From Syntrophomonas sp. UBA1376 (GTDB lineage Bacteria > Bacillota > Syntrophomonadia > Syntrophomonadales > Syntrophomonadaceae): DNA of 7,949 bases. Of this stretch, positions 1-7,538 are shown one piece after another. Made by a program: the position numbers and the translations under genes. Each line of letters opens with the position of its first letter. Within the stretch, counting starts at the first letter, position 1. A model generated the notes under the pieces. That model ran no database searches. It saw only the letters and a program-made list of their open reading frames with translations, and had not been told where the DNA came from. The stretch is taken from positions 1 to 7,949 of the forward strand of contig DBRE01000113.1 in the NCBI GenBank assembly GCA_002305535.1. Reading direction: 5' to 3'.

Positions 1-501
1 CAATTAGCAGGACAGCTGATGGATATGCAGATGGGATTTGGGATTGTCAATGTTGTTGATCCCGTATCAGGTACTCAAATACCCTTGATGGGAAATCTAA
101 CTCAGACCCTGGCCCTGTTAATGTATTTGGGCTTTAACGGTCATCACTATCTGCTGCAAGCAATTGTACAGAGTTATCAGATGGTTCCGGTACTGGGATT
201 TCAGATAAACAATCATTTTTTTGAACTTCTGATGGCGATTGCGGTACAGATGTTTGTAATTGCGGTCAAGATTGCCGCACCCATCATAATTGCTATTCTG
301 GTGGCAGATATTGCTATGGGCTTTATAGCTAGAACTGTTCCACAAATGAATGTATTTATTGTCGGACTTCCTCTCAAGATACTGGTCGGGTTACTGAGTT
401 TGACCATCATGATGCCTGTGTACTTGTGGATTTTTAATGTGCTGTTTGCTAGATTTTTTACTTATCTGGATCAGATAATTAGGGCGATGGGGATCGGGTA
501 A
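1..501 (+). CDS. fliR: Flagellar biosynthesis protein FliR, C-terminal part (5' end outside window)
   Basis: FliR is a membrane component of the flagellar type III export gate, where with FliP and FliQ it forms the channel core that substrates pass through. The reading frame is open from base 1 and gives 166 codons; FliR is usually about 260 residues, so roughly the first 90-100 are missing to the left. The first visible residues (QLAGQLMDMQMGFG, then VDPVSG) and the block GFIARTVPQMNVFIVGLPLK at visible residues 107-126 are typical FliR signatures. Strongly hydrophobic stretches lie at about 29-44, 72-105 and 117-150, as expected for a multi-pass membrane protein. The ATG at base 19 is internal, because the FliR-like sequence continues in frame upstream of it. 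The stop is followed after 4 bases by flhB, so the two are probably translationally coupled. Identification is firm; only the start is unknown. Confidence 0.95.
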   Translation, partial: QLAGQLMDMQMGFGIVNVVDPVSGTQIPLMGNLTQTLALLMYLGFNGHHYLLQAIVQSYQMVPVLGFQINNHFFELLMAIAVQMFVIAVKIAAPIIIAILVADIAMGFIARTVPQMNVFIVGLPLKILVGLLSLTIMMPVYLWIFNVLFARFFTYLDQIIRAMGIG

Positions 502-505
502 TGGG

Positions 506-1615
506 ATGAGTGAACTGCAACCCTGGCTGGTTGACCTGCAGCTTTTTGCTGATGATGGGGGAACTGGCGAAAAAACTGAAAAGGCTACACCCCGGCGGCG
601 TCAAGAAGCACGACGTAAAGGGCAGGTATTCAAAAGTACTGACTTAAACGCGGCCATCATCATGGTAGCAGGCACAGCAGCCATCTATTTATCATATCCC
701 AACATGATACAGAGCCTGCAGGATTTTACATCCTTATATTTGCTGGAGCGTACTAGTCAGGATTTTACGATTCAATATACCATCGAATTGTTGCGGGAAG
801 TACTGTATTTGTTGGCCCAACTAGTGTTACCCATCATGGCCACCTGTTTTGTAGCTGCTCTGCTAATTACCTATTTGCAGGTAGGTTTTATTTTTTCGGG
901 CGAGCCTTTGACTCCGAAGCTCGAAAGGCTTAATCCGGTGCAGGGTTTCCAAAGAATTTTCTCTAAACGGGCTCTGGTAGAGCTTACTAAGTCTTTGCTC
1001 AAAGTAGTGGTAACTGGTTGGATAGTATATTCGGTTATCCGCAAGTATTATTATATCTTTCCCCGTTTTGTGGATATGGAACTGGTGGCTACTCTGCAGG
1101 CTTTAGCCCTAATCATATTTGAGATGGCCATGAAGGTGGGTATCTTTTTTATTGTAATCGGTGTTCTGGATTTTATATACCAGTGGTATGAGCATGAAAA
1201 AACCCTAAAAATGAGCAAGTACGATGTTAAGCAAGAATACAAAGAGACTGAAGGTGACCCAGTCGTAAAGTCGCGTCAGCGGCAGATCCAGAGAGAAGCA
1301 GCTATGAGGCGCATGATGGCAGAAGTACCCAAGGCTGATGTGATAATAACCAATCCCACGCATTTTGCGGTAGCCCTACAGTATGAAGTTGATGCTATGG
1401 AGGCACCGGTAGTCCTGGCCAAAGGGCAGGACTTTATGGCGGCAAGAATTAGGGAAATTGCCAGTGCAAACGGGGTAATGATCGTAGAGAATCCACTTCT
1501 GGCCCGTACTCTATACTATTCGGTCGAGATTGGACAAACCGTGCCTGAAGAATTATATCATGCTGTGGCAGAAGTCTTAGCTTTTGTTTATCGGCAGAAG
1601 AAGAAAGTCCTTTAG
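506..1615 (+). CDS. flhB: Flagellar export switch protein FlhB
   Basis: FlhB is the membrane protein of the flagellar type III export gate that switches substrate specificity from rod/hook proteins to filament proteins after cleaving itself. The 369-residue product is of normal length. It has a short N-terminal extension (LQLFADDGGTGEKTEKATP, residues 11-29) of the kind seen in FlhB of Gram-positives, then the basic RRRQEARRKGQV segment, and four hydrophobic regions at about 46-64, 98-128, 160-178 and 195-225. The linker motif KYDVKQEYKETEGDP (238-252) leads into the cytoplasmic domain. The autocleavage motif NPTH is intact at residues 283-286, with cleavage expected between Asn283 and Pro284. 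The ATG lies 4 bases after the fliR stop; the Shine-Dalgarno is weak (GGG at 496-498), which suggests coupling to fliR. An ATG at 501 opens only a two-codon frame and is not the start. Confidence 0.97.
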   Translation: MSELQPWLVDLQLFADDGGTGEKTEKATPRRRQEARRKGQVFKSTDLNAAIIMVAGTAAIYLSYPNMIQSLQDFTSLYLLERTSQDFTIQYTIELLREVLYLLAQLVLPIMATCFVAALLITYLQVGFIFSGEPLTPKLERLNPVQGFQRIFSKRALVELTKSLLKVVVTGWIVYSVIRKYYYIFPRFVDMELVATLQALALIIFEMAMKVGIFFIVIGVLDFIYQWYEHEKTLKMSKYDVKQEYKETEGDPVVKSRQRQIQREAAMRRMMAEVPKADVIITNPTHFAVALQYEVDAMEAPVVLAKGQDFMAARIREIASANGVMIVENPLLARTLYYSVEIGQTVPEELYHAVAEVLAFVYRQKKKVL

Positions 1616-1620
1616 GAGGA
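1614..1620 (+). promoter_or_regulatory. Strong Shine-Dalgarno of flhA overlapping the flhB stop
   Basis: AGGAGGA begins inside the flhB TAG stop (1613-1615) and ends 6 bases before the ATG at 1627. It fixes the flhA start. In contrast to flhB and flhF, whose own sites are weak, flhA can be initiated independently of its upstream neighbour. Confidence 0.85.
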
Positions 1621-1626
1621 TTTCTG

Positions 1627-3690
1627 ATGGAGCAGAGGTCTACCTGGTTAAAATTTGTCGCTGAAAGAAGCGATGTACTGGTAGCTTTCATGGTGGTAGG
1701 GATCGTCATGATGATGATTATCCCTATGCCCACCTGGCTACTGGATATTCTACTGACTTTTAATATCTCCTTTGCTCTGGTCATTATAATAGTAGCGGTA
1801 TTCAATATTAATCCTCTGGATTTTTCAGTTTTCCCATCTTTGTTACTCATCATGACCTTGTATCGGCTAGCTTTAAATATATCTTCCACCCGCCTTATCC
1901 TGCTACACGCACAAGCAGGAGAGGTCATCCACACTTTTGGGTCTTTTGTGGTGGGGGGCAACATGGTAGTGGGTTTCATAATCTTCCTCATTTTAGTGGT
2001 TATACAGTTTATTGTTATTACCAAAGGAGCGGAAAGGGTCGCTGAAGTAGCAGCTCGTTTTACTCTGGATGCTATGCCGGGAAAACAGATGGCTATTGAT
2101 GCCGACTTGAATGCAGGTTTGATCAATGAAGATGAGGCCCGTGATCGCCGCAAAACCATTCAAAGAGAAGCAGATTTTTATGGGGCTATGGATGGTGCCA
2201 GCAAATTTGTAAAAGGAGATGCCATTGCCGGTATCATAACAGTAATAATCAATATTGTGGCCGGCCTTATCATTGGTATGGCGCAACGTGGTATGCCCGC
2301 TTCTGAGGCAGTAGCGGTTTATACTATACTGACGGTAGGAGATGGTTTGGTCACACAGATCCCTGCTTTGCTGATGTCTTCGGCTACTGGTATTATTGTT
2401 ACCCGCAGCGCGTCACAGGCCAGCTTGGGCAAAGAGTTATCTCTGCAGATATTCAGCTATCCAAAAGCTTTGGGCTTGGCGGCTGTTATACTTTTCATTA
2501 TGGGAACTATCGGGATGCCCCGCGTGCCAATGTATTCTCTGGGAACCTTTTTCTTGGTACTCTATTTGTTAGGCCGCAATGCTTTTATAGCGGAAGAAAA
2601 GCCTGAATCCACTGAGGAAGTGGCTGAAGCAGAACAAATAAAGCGCCCCGAAAACGTGATGGAGTTGCTGCAGGTAGAAAAGATGGAAATGGAACTGGGC
2701 TATGGGTTAATACCCCTGGTTGATACGGATCAGGGTGGAGACTTATTGGATCGCATTGTCATGATAAGGCGTCAGTGTGCAGTGGAACTTGGATTTATAG
2801 TACCCCCTATCCGCATTCGAGATAATATGCAGTTAAAGCCCAACAGCTATCTGATCAAGATTAAAGGAGCTGAAATCGCTGGTGGTGAATTAGTACTGGA
2901 CAGCTATTTGGCCATTGGCCCCGATATTGAAAAGGATATGGATTTGTTAGGGGTAGATACCACTGAACCAGCCTTCAATTTGCCGGCTCGTTGGATCAGC
3001 ACAGCCCAGAAGGATCAGGCAGAAATGAATGGCTATACGGTGGTTGATCCTCCTTCAGTCTTGGCTACCCACTTGACATCTTTGATAAAGAGTCATGCCT
3101 TTGAACTCTTAGGACGTCAAGAGGTGCAAAATATGGTAGATTATATCAAAGAGCAAAACCCAGCAGTTGTGAGTGATTTAATACCTGATTTGATCAGTTT
3201 GGGTGAACTGCAGAAAGTTCTCTCGAACCTGTTGCGTGAACAGGTCTCAGTTCGTGATCTAACGACAATTATGGAAACTTTGGCTGACTATGGTCGTTTG
3301 ACCAAAGACACCGATGTACTTACCGAATATGTTCGTCAGGCCCTACATCGCCAGATCACGCACCAATATGCCGGCGAAGACAAAAAACTGCAGGTGCTGA
3401 CATTGGATCCATCAGTCGAGGATATTCTAAGAAGCTCAATACAGCAAAGCGAATTCGGTTCCTATCTGGCTGTGGATCCCGAAGTAGCCCAGTCAGTGAT
3501 AGACAAAGTGGCCCATTATCATGAAGATCTTATTCGTAAGGGTACCACTCCTATAATTTTGTGTGCGCCCATTTTAAGAATCTATTTCAAACGCTTATTA
3601 GACCGTTTTATGTCTGATTTTGTGGTTTTATCCTATAATGAAATTGACTCTCAGGTGCAGGTTGAGGTGGTTGGGATGGTGACAGCATGA
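1627..3690 (+). CDS. flhA: Flagellar export gate protein FlhA
   Basis: FlhA is the largest membrane protein of the flagellar export gate; it forms a nonameric ring, is thought to couple proton flow to export, and docks chaperone-substrate complexes on its cytoplasmic domain. The 687-residue product has normal length. About eight hydrophobic segments can be placed in the N-terminal half (roughly 18-36, 40-60, 65-82, 109-131, 199-218, 228-250, 281-297, 302-318). The family (FHIPEP) signature lies in the cytoplasmic loop at about 137-164, including ARFTLDAMPGKQMAIDADLN. The motif KFVKGDAIAG (193-202) carries the conserved acidic residue (Asp198) at the entrance to a membrane segment. An acidic linker (about 322-345) leads to the cytoplasmic domain, recognised by GYGLIPLVD (358-366) and GGDLLDRI (370-377). 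No damage is visible. The stop overlaps the flhF start in ATGA. Confidence 0.98.
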   Translation: MEQRSTWLKFVAERSDVLVAFMVVGIVMMMIIPMPTWLLDILLTFNISFALVIIIVAVFNINPLDFSVFPSLLLIMTLYRLALNISSTRLILLHAQAGEVIHTFGSFVVGGNMVVGFIIFLILVVIQFIVITKGAERVAEVAARFTLDAMPGKQMAIDADLNAGLINEDEARDRRKTIQREADFYGAMDGASKFVKGDAIAGIITVIINIVAGLIIGMAQRGMPASEAVAVYTILTVGDGLVTQIPALLMSSATGIIVTRSASQASLGKELSLQIFSYPKALGLAAVILFIMGTIGMPRVPMYSLGTFFLVLYLLGRNAFIAEEKPESTEEVAEAEQIKRPENVMELLQVEKMEMELGYGLIPLVDTDQGGDLLDRIVMIRRQCAVELGFIVPPIRIRDNMQLKPNSYLIKIKGAEIAGGELVLDSYLAIGPDIEKDMDLLGVDTTEPAFNLPARWISTAQKDQAEMNGYTVVDPPSVLATHLTSLIKSHAFELLGRQEVQNMVDYIKEQNPAVVSDLIPDLISLGELQKVLSNLLREQVSVRDLTTIMETLADYGRLTKDTDVLTEYVRQALHRQITHQYAGEDKKLQVLTLDPSVEDILRSSIQQSEFGSYLAVDPEVAQSVIDKVAHYHEDLIRKGTTPIILCAPILRIYFKRLLDRFMSDFVVLSYNEIDSQVQVEVVGMVTA

Positions 3691-4853
3691 AAATCAAGAA
3701 ATTTTTAGCCAGTGATTACCGCACCGCTATACGCCAGGCCAAAAGCGAAATGGGACGGGATGCTATAATCCTTCATTCCCGCCAGGTTAAGCGTAGTGGT
3801 ATCATAGGCTGGTTTACTCCACCCCAAGTTGAGATAACTGTAGCCATGGACGATACCTTGCAGGTATATGCTGATCGATCCAGGCAAAATATGGCTGCTA
3901 CTTCCTGGCCTACGGTTGCTCCGGTTAAGCCCGTACCTGCCCCGCAGACAGATACTGCCAAAGAAATGGAACTCTTGGACGAGATCAAGCGCATGAACTA
4001 TCTCATGGAAGAGATGAGAAATCAGTTGCATGAGGTTGAGAGTACTAAAGGCTTGTCCCAACCTGTCCAGGATTTTTACCAAACCTTGATCAAGAACCGT
4101 GTAAAACCTGAGGTAGCAATGAACATAGCTATTAGCGTTCAGAATCGACTGCCGCAGGATCCGGGCATTGAAACCGAATGGGCTTACGAAGTGTGTCTAC
4201 ACACATTACGGGAATATGTAAAAAACATTAGTCCCATTGGTGTTAGTCATAGCAAAACCGGCCGATTGGTTTTTTTGATTGGTCCCACCGGAGTAGGAAA
4301 GACCACTACTGTAGCCAAGTTGGCCGCCAAAATGACTTTTTTAGAAGGCAAGAAAGCCGCCTTGATAACCCTGGATACCTACCGTGTTTCTGCCGCTGAT
4401 CAACTGCGTACTTTTGCTGATATAATGGGGATTCCCCTCAGCGTAGTCTTTTCAGATACAGAGATATTGGAAGCCGTGGATCAGTATCAAGATAAAGATG
4501 TGATTTTGGTAGATACTGCGGGCAGCAGTCCCTTTAATCAAGAACAGATAGGAAATTTAGAACGCTTCGTTAAAGTAGCCCAGCCTGATGAAATCATATT
4601 AGTATTGAGTGTTACTACCGACAGTGATGATCTATTGAACATATATCACCAATTTGAGTCGATCGGCATCGATAAGATCGTTTTCACCAAGCTTGATGAA
4701 GCCATGACTTTTGGCCAGATACTAAATGTTCTTTATGAAACCAGGAAACCGATAGCCTATGTGACCACCGGACAAAATGTGCCAGATGATATTGAAATCC
4801 CGGATTCTACCTGTTTGGCTAGGATGTTTTTGGGTGAGGAGGTAATGGAATGA
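3687..4853 (+). CDS. flhF: Flagellar SRP-type GTPase FlhF
   Basis: FlhF is the third member of the SRP GTPase family (with Ffh and FtsY) and recruits early flagellar parts to the assembly site at the membrane. At 388 residues it has normal length. The N-terminal B domain (about 1-57, beginning MKIKKFLASDYRTAIRQAK) is followed by a variable Pro/Ala-rich linker (about 65-90), a charged, probably helical stretch (90-118), the N domain (about 120-190) and the G domain. GTP-binding motifs are the P-loop GPTGVGKTTT (199-208), DTYRVSAADQLR (230-241), the G3 motif DTAG (276-279), the G4 motif TKLDE (334-338) and TGQNVPDDIE (361-370). G3 reads DTAGSS where the SRP family usually has DTAGR. The gene starts within the flhA stop (ATGA) with only a weak ribosome site (GGTGA at 3678-3682), so translation is probably coupled to flhA. 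The partner gene flhG follows directly. Confidence 0.96.
   Translation: MKIKKFLASDYRTAIRQAKSEMGRDAIILHSRQVKRSGIIGWFTPPQVEITVAMDDTLQVYADRSRQNMAATSWPTVAPVKPVPAPQTDTAKEMELLDEIKRMNYLMEEMRNQLHEVESTKGLSQPVQDFYQTLIKNRVKPEVAMNIAISVQNRLPQDPGIETEWAYEVCLHTLREYVKNISPIGVSHSKTGRLVFLIGPTGVGKTTTVAKLAAKMTFLEGKKAALITLDTYRVSAADQLRTFADIMGIPLSVVFSDTEILEAVDQYQDKDVILVDTAGSSPFNQEQIGNLERFVKVAQPDEIILVLSVTTDSDDLLNIYHQFESIGIDKIVFTKLDEAMTFGQILNVLYETRKPIAYVTTGQNVPDDIEIPDSTCLARMFLGEEVME
4836..4843 (+). promoter_or_regulatory. Shine-Dalgarno of flhG inside the end of flhF
   Basis: GAGGAGGT lies within the last codons of flhF and ends 6 bases before the flhG ATG at 4850. It supports this start, which also yields the expected N-terminal DQAERLR motif. 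The strong site together with the ATGA overlap suggests that flhG is made efficiently along with flhF. Confidence 0.85.
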
Positions 4854-5755
4854 GGGATCAGGCGGAGCGTCTGCGGGAGATGGCCAACCAGGTACGTCAG
4901 CAAATTGAAGCCGAGTTACTGCAACCTCATCACTCTAGAGTTGTAGCTATCAGTAGCGGTAAAGGGGGAGTCGGGAAAAGTACCCTGGCTCTTAACCTGG
5001 CCCTTGTTTTATGCGCCCAGGGCAAGCGAGTTTTGCTCTTAGATGCTGATATGGGTATGGCAAATCTGGATATTATGCTAGGTATGGTGCCAAAATACAA
5101 TCTTTTCCATATGATTCAAGGGAAAAGGAAGCTAGAGGAAATAATCATTCCCGGGCCGCAAGGTATGTCAATTATTCCCGGGGGTTCAGGTATTCAGGAA
5201 CTGGCTAATCTTCCTGCTGGTGATATGAAGAGACTGTTGGTTGAACTAGGTAAATTGGACAATGACTATGACTTTATGATTCTGGATACTGGAGCGGGCA
5301 TATCCCAAAATGTGACCACATTTCTCTTGGCTGCTGATGACGCTATCATCATTACTACTCCTGAGCCTACTGCACTCACAGATGCTTATGGAGTGCTGAA
5401 AAGCATGGATCGCGCTTGTTATGGAGGTAAGGTTTATCTGGTGGTCAATCGTGTAACTGATGATTCCGAAGGCATTCTGGTAGCTGAAAAGTTAAAAATG
5501 GTAGCGCAAAAGTATCTGGATGTTGATCTGGTAGATCTGGGTCACATCATTAATGATGCCTGTGTCAGTGAGGGTATCCGACAGCAGCAGCCATTTGTAG
5601 AAATTTATCCTCGTAGTCGGGCCACCCGCAATATAGTGAGGATTGCTGAAAAACTATTGGCAGCCCATGGCGAGCAATCTCTGTCCGATTTACCTGAGAC
5701 TAAACCAACTGGAATAAAACACTTTTTCAGGCGGATCCTAAGAAGCCTGCAATAG
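4850..5755 (+). CDS. flhG: Flagellar number regulator FlhG, MinD-type ATPase
   Basis: FlhG (YlxH, FleN) is a MinD/ParA-family ATPase that limits flagellar number and pattern, partly by stimulating the GTPase of FlhF. The 301-residue product starts MRDQAERLREM; the DQAxxLR motif at residues 3-9 is the known FlhF-activating element. The deviant Walker A box KGGVGKST is at 38-45, with the signature Lys38 and Lys43. DADMGMANLD (65-74) and the Walker B-like ILDTGAG (144-150, Asp146) follow. The last 13 residues (289-301, IKHFFRRILRSLQ) look like a basic amphipathic helix, matching the membrane-targeting sequence known at the FlhG C-terminus. The start overlaps the flhF stop in ATGA. The intact N-terminal motif distinguishes it from a plain MinD, and the neighbouring flhF confirms the call. 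Confidence 0.96.
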   Translation: MRDQAERLREMANQVRQQIEAELLQPHHSRVVAISSGKGGVGKSTLALNLALVLCAQGKRVLLLDADMGMANLDIMLGMVPKYNLFHMIQGKRKLEEIIIPGPQGMSIIPGGSGIQELANLPAGDMKRLLVELGKLDNDYDFMILDTGAGISQNVTTFLLAADDAIIITTPEPTALTDAYGVLKSMDRACYGGKVYLVVNRVTDDSEGILVAEKLKMVAQKYLDVDLVDLGHIINDACVSEGIRQQQPFVEIYPRSRATRNIVRIAEKLLAAHGEQSLSDLPETKPTGIKHFFRRILRSLQ

Positions 5756-5778
5756 ATTGGCAATGGGGGATAACTAGA

Positions 5779-6432
5779 ATGACCGGGGATGACTTGCGGG
5801 TAAATCAGCTGTTAGAGATCGAAATGGAGTACAATGAAAAAAAGGTGATATTTGCCAGCCGGGTCGAAGAAATTGAACAGGAATACCTTGTGATAGCTGC
5901 GCCTATTCGCAAGGGAATACTGCAGATGCCACCAAGCGGTACCGAGATTTTGATACAGTTCAGGCATCGTGAAACCCTTTGGGGATTCCAAAGCCAGGTA
6001 ATTGCGAAACGTCTGAGGCCGATTCCGGTATGGCTGATAAAGAAACCGTCCAAGTTCATCAAATTGGCCCAGAAACGCAATTGGGTTCGCTTAGACGTTA
6101 CGTTGCCTTTGCAGTTTGAGTTTTTGGATAGAGATGATGATGAAAAATATGAGGGGTTTACCGTTGATATAAGTGGTGGTGGCCTATTATTAAGTAGTTA
6201 TTATGAATGTAAGACTGGAGAAAGGTTAAAGCTCGATTTACTCTTGAATGAAGAAAACACCATCTCTTTGGTAGCTCGGGTTGTGCGTACTTTTGACAAA
6301 GACGAAAAGGCATTACAGAGATACCGAGTGGCTCTGGAGTATGAAGACATAAGCGAGATCCTGCGAGATAAGGTTATTAAGTTTGTGTTTGATAAACAAC
6401 GTGAGAATATACGTAAAGGACTGCCTAATTAG
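5779..6432 (+). CDS. YcgR-like flagellar brake protein with PilZ domain (c-di-GMP receptor)
   Basis: This 217-residue soluble protein resembles the YcgR/MotI (YpfA, DgrV) family, which binds cyclic di-GMP and slows or disengages the flagellar motor. Residues 1 to about 95 form a beta-rich N-terminal domain of the YcgR type, and residues about 96-210 form the PilZ domain. Both ligand-binding motifs are intact: RxxxR as RNWVR (100-104) and the (D/N)xSxxG motif as DISGGG (130-135). No membrane segment or signal peptide is seen. The ATG at 5779 has GGGGGA (5765-5770) 8 bases upstream; an ATG at 5763 meets a stop after four codons and is not used. The gene lies 23 bases after flhG and 14 before cheB. 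The contact partner (MotA, FliG or another) cannot be told from sequence, and the brake role is inferred from family and position. Confidence 0.88.
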   Translation: MTGDDLRVNQLLEIEMEYNEKKVIFASRVEEIEQEYLVIAAPIRKGILQMPPSGTEILIQFRHRETLWGFQSQVIAKRLRPIPVWLIKKPSKFIKLAQKRNWVRLDVTLPLQFEFLDRDDDEKYEGFTVDISGGGLLLSSYYECKTGERLKLDLLLNEENTISLVARVVRTFDKDEKALQRYRVALEYEDISEILRDKVIKFVFDKQRENIRKGLPN

Positions 6433-6446
6433 AGGGGGGATTCATA

Positions 6447-7511
6447 ATGGCAATACGCGTTCTGGTAGTTGATGATTCCGCCTTTATGCGCAAGGTTATC
6501 AGTGATATTGTCGATAACGATCCTCACCTGGAAGCTGTGGGCAAAGCTAGAGATGGACGGGACGCTTTGAAAAAAGTTGCTGAACTAAACCCGGATGTGG
6601 TTACTTTGGATATAGAAATGCCAGGCTTGGATGGACTTTCTGCCCTGAAAGAAATAATGAAGACCAACCCGGTGCCAGTCATCATGATCAGCAGTTTAAC
6701 CAAACAAGGCACTGAGCAGACTTTCCAGGCTCTCCAATTGGGAGCGGTAGACTTTATAGCCAAACCTTCAGGACAGATATCCCTTGATATTGACACTGTA
6801 AAAGACGAAATAATAAGTAAAATTAAAACTGCGGCAGGTACAAAGAAAAAATTGGCGAATTTTAAGTATAAGACGGAAGTTGAGCCAGTTAGTTCCATAC
6901 CCACGGTTAAGAAACTGGATCAAAGCTCAACGCTGAATAAATTAGTACTTATCGGTACTTCGACGGGAGGGCCCAAAGCTCTTCACGAAGTAATACCCAA
7001 GCTACCGGCTATTAGCAATGCGGCTATTCTGATCGTTCAGCATATGCCGCCTGGGTTTACCAGATCTCTGGCCGAAAGACTGGACTCCATTTCACAGATA
7101 AAGGTGAAGGAGGCGGAACACGGCGAAAAAGTTATACCTGGCTGTGCCTATATTGCTCCCGGTGATCATCATTTAACGGTTAGCAGACCGGCTTCCGGTC
7201 TGCGGGACTTGTATATCAATCTAACCAAGGATCCACCTCGGGGTGGTCATCGGCCATCAGTTGAGCCTATGTTGGAGTCAGCCGCCCAACACTTTTGGTC
7301 GGATATGATCTGTGTAATCATGACCGGTATGGGAAGTGACGGTAGTCAAGGAATACGCTTAATCAAGGAACGAGGCGGTAAAATAATTGCCGAACATCAA
7401 TCATCCTGTATTGTATATGGCATGCCCAAAGCAGCCATTGAAACAGGCTGTGTTGATAAAATAATCGTGCTTCAAGATATCAGTAGTGAAATCATGAGGA
7501 TGTTGTCCTAA
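6447..7511 (+). CDS. cheB: Chemotaxis response regulator protein-glutamate methylesterase CheB
   Basis: CheB removes methyl groups from (and deamidates) chemoreceptor glutamates/glutamines, resetting receptor sensitivity after CheA phosphorylates its receiver domain. The 354-residue product has the usual two domains. The receiver spans about 1-120, with the acidic pair Asp9-Asp10, phosphoacceptor Asp55 in TLDIEMPGLDG, Ser83 in MISSLT and Lys106 in AKPSG. A Lys/Ser-rich linker covers about 120-163. The methylesterase domain (about 164-354) holds the expected catalytic triad: Ser172 in GTSTGGP, His199 in VQHMPPGF and Asp298 in TGMGSDG. The start is supported by a purine-rich GAGGGGGGAT (6432-6441) that overlaps the preceding stop. 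The matching methyltransferase gene cheR is not in the window; in Firmicutes it often lies elsewhere. All key residues are present, so the enzyme should be active. Confidence 0.97.
   Translation: MAIRVLVVDDSAFMRKVISDIVDNDPHLEAVGKARDGRDALKKVAELNPDVVTLDIEMPGLDGLSALKEIMKTNPVPVIMISSLTKQGTEQTFQALQLGAVDFIAKPSGQISLDIDTVKDEIISKIKTAAGTKKKLANFKYKTEVEPVSSIPTVKKLDQSSTLNKLVLIGTSTGGPKALHEVIPKLPAISNAAILIVQHMPPGFTRSLAERLDSISQIKVKEAEHGEKVIPGCAYIAPGDHHLTVSRPASGLRDLYINLTKDPPRGGHRPSVEPMLESAAQHFWSDMICVIMTGMGSDGSQGIRLIKERGGKIIAEHQSSCIVYGMPKAAIETGCVDKIIVLQDISSEIMRMLS
7183..7203 (+). repeat. Perfect 9-bp inverted repeat (hairpin) inside cheB
   Basis: GCAGACCGG at 7183-7191 and its exact reverse complement CCGGTCTGC at 7195-7203 flank a three-base CTT loop. 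Most stem pairs are G-C, so it would be a stable RNA hairpin. It falls in cheB codons 246-253 (SRPASGLR). No T-run follows, so it is not an intrinsic terminator; its function, if any, is unknown. Confidence 0.6.
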
Positions 7512-7538
7512 CAAAAGCTTTCCTTAATGTTGAGATCT

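Noticed and set aside
501..509. ATG overlapping the fliR stop (TAATG), giving a two-codon frame ATG-GGA-TGA just ahead of flhB
   Set aside because: Too short to be meaningful; the arrangement most likely reflects chance next to the flhB ATG at 506.
1449..2159. A long open frame on the minus strand (236 codons) across the flhB/flhA junction
   Set aside because: It lies opposite two well-supported genes, its translation is Ser/Thr/Lys/Arg-rich low-complexity with no recognisable domain, and it is the shadow expected of codon usage on the other strand.
5148..5184. Repeated ATTCCCGGG in flhG
   Set aside because: Both copies encode similar IIPG segments of the protein; the match is short and explained by the coding sequence.
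6790..6816. Promoter-like TTGACA followed by AATAAT/TAATAA inside cheB
   Set aside because: The perfect -35-like hexamer is only 13-15 bases from the AT-rich -10 candidates, too short for a sigma-A promoter, and it falls in the CheB linker coding region.
6524..6904. A minus-strand open frame (126 codons) opposite the CheB receiver domain
   Set aside because: The plus-strand frame has all the CheB receiver residues; the reverse frame has no ribosome site or family resemblance.
7453..7481. TTGATA with a weak GATATC 17 bases downstream, near the end of cheB, as a possible cheA promoter
   Set aside because: The -10 matches the consensus at only three of six positions; nothing else supports a separate cheA promoter.
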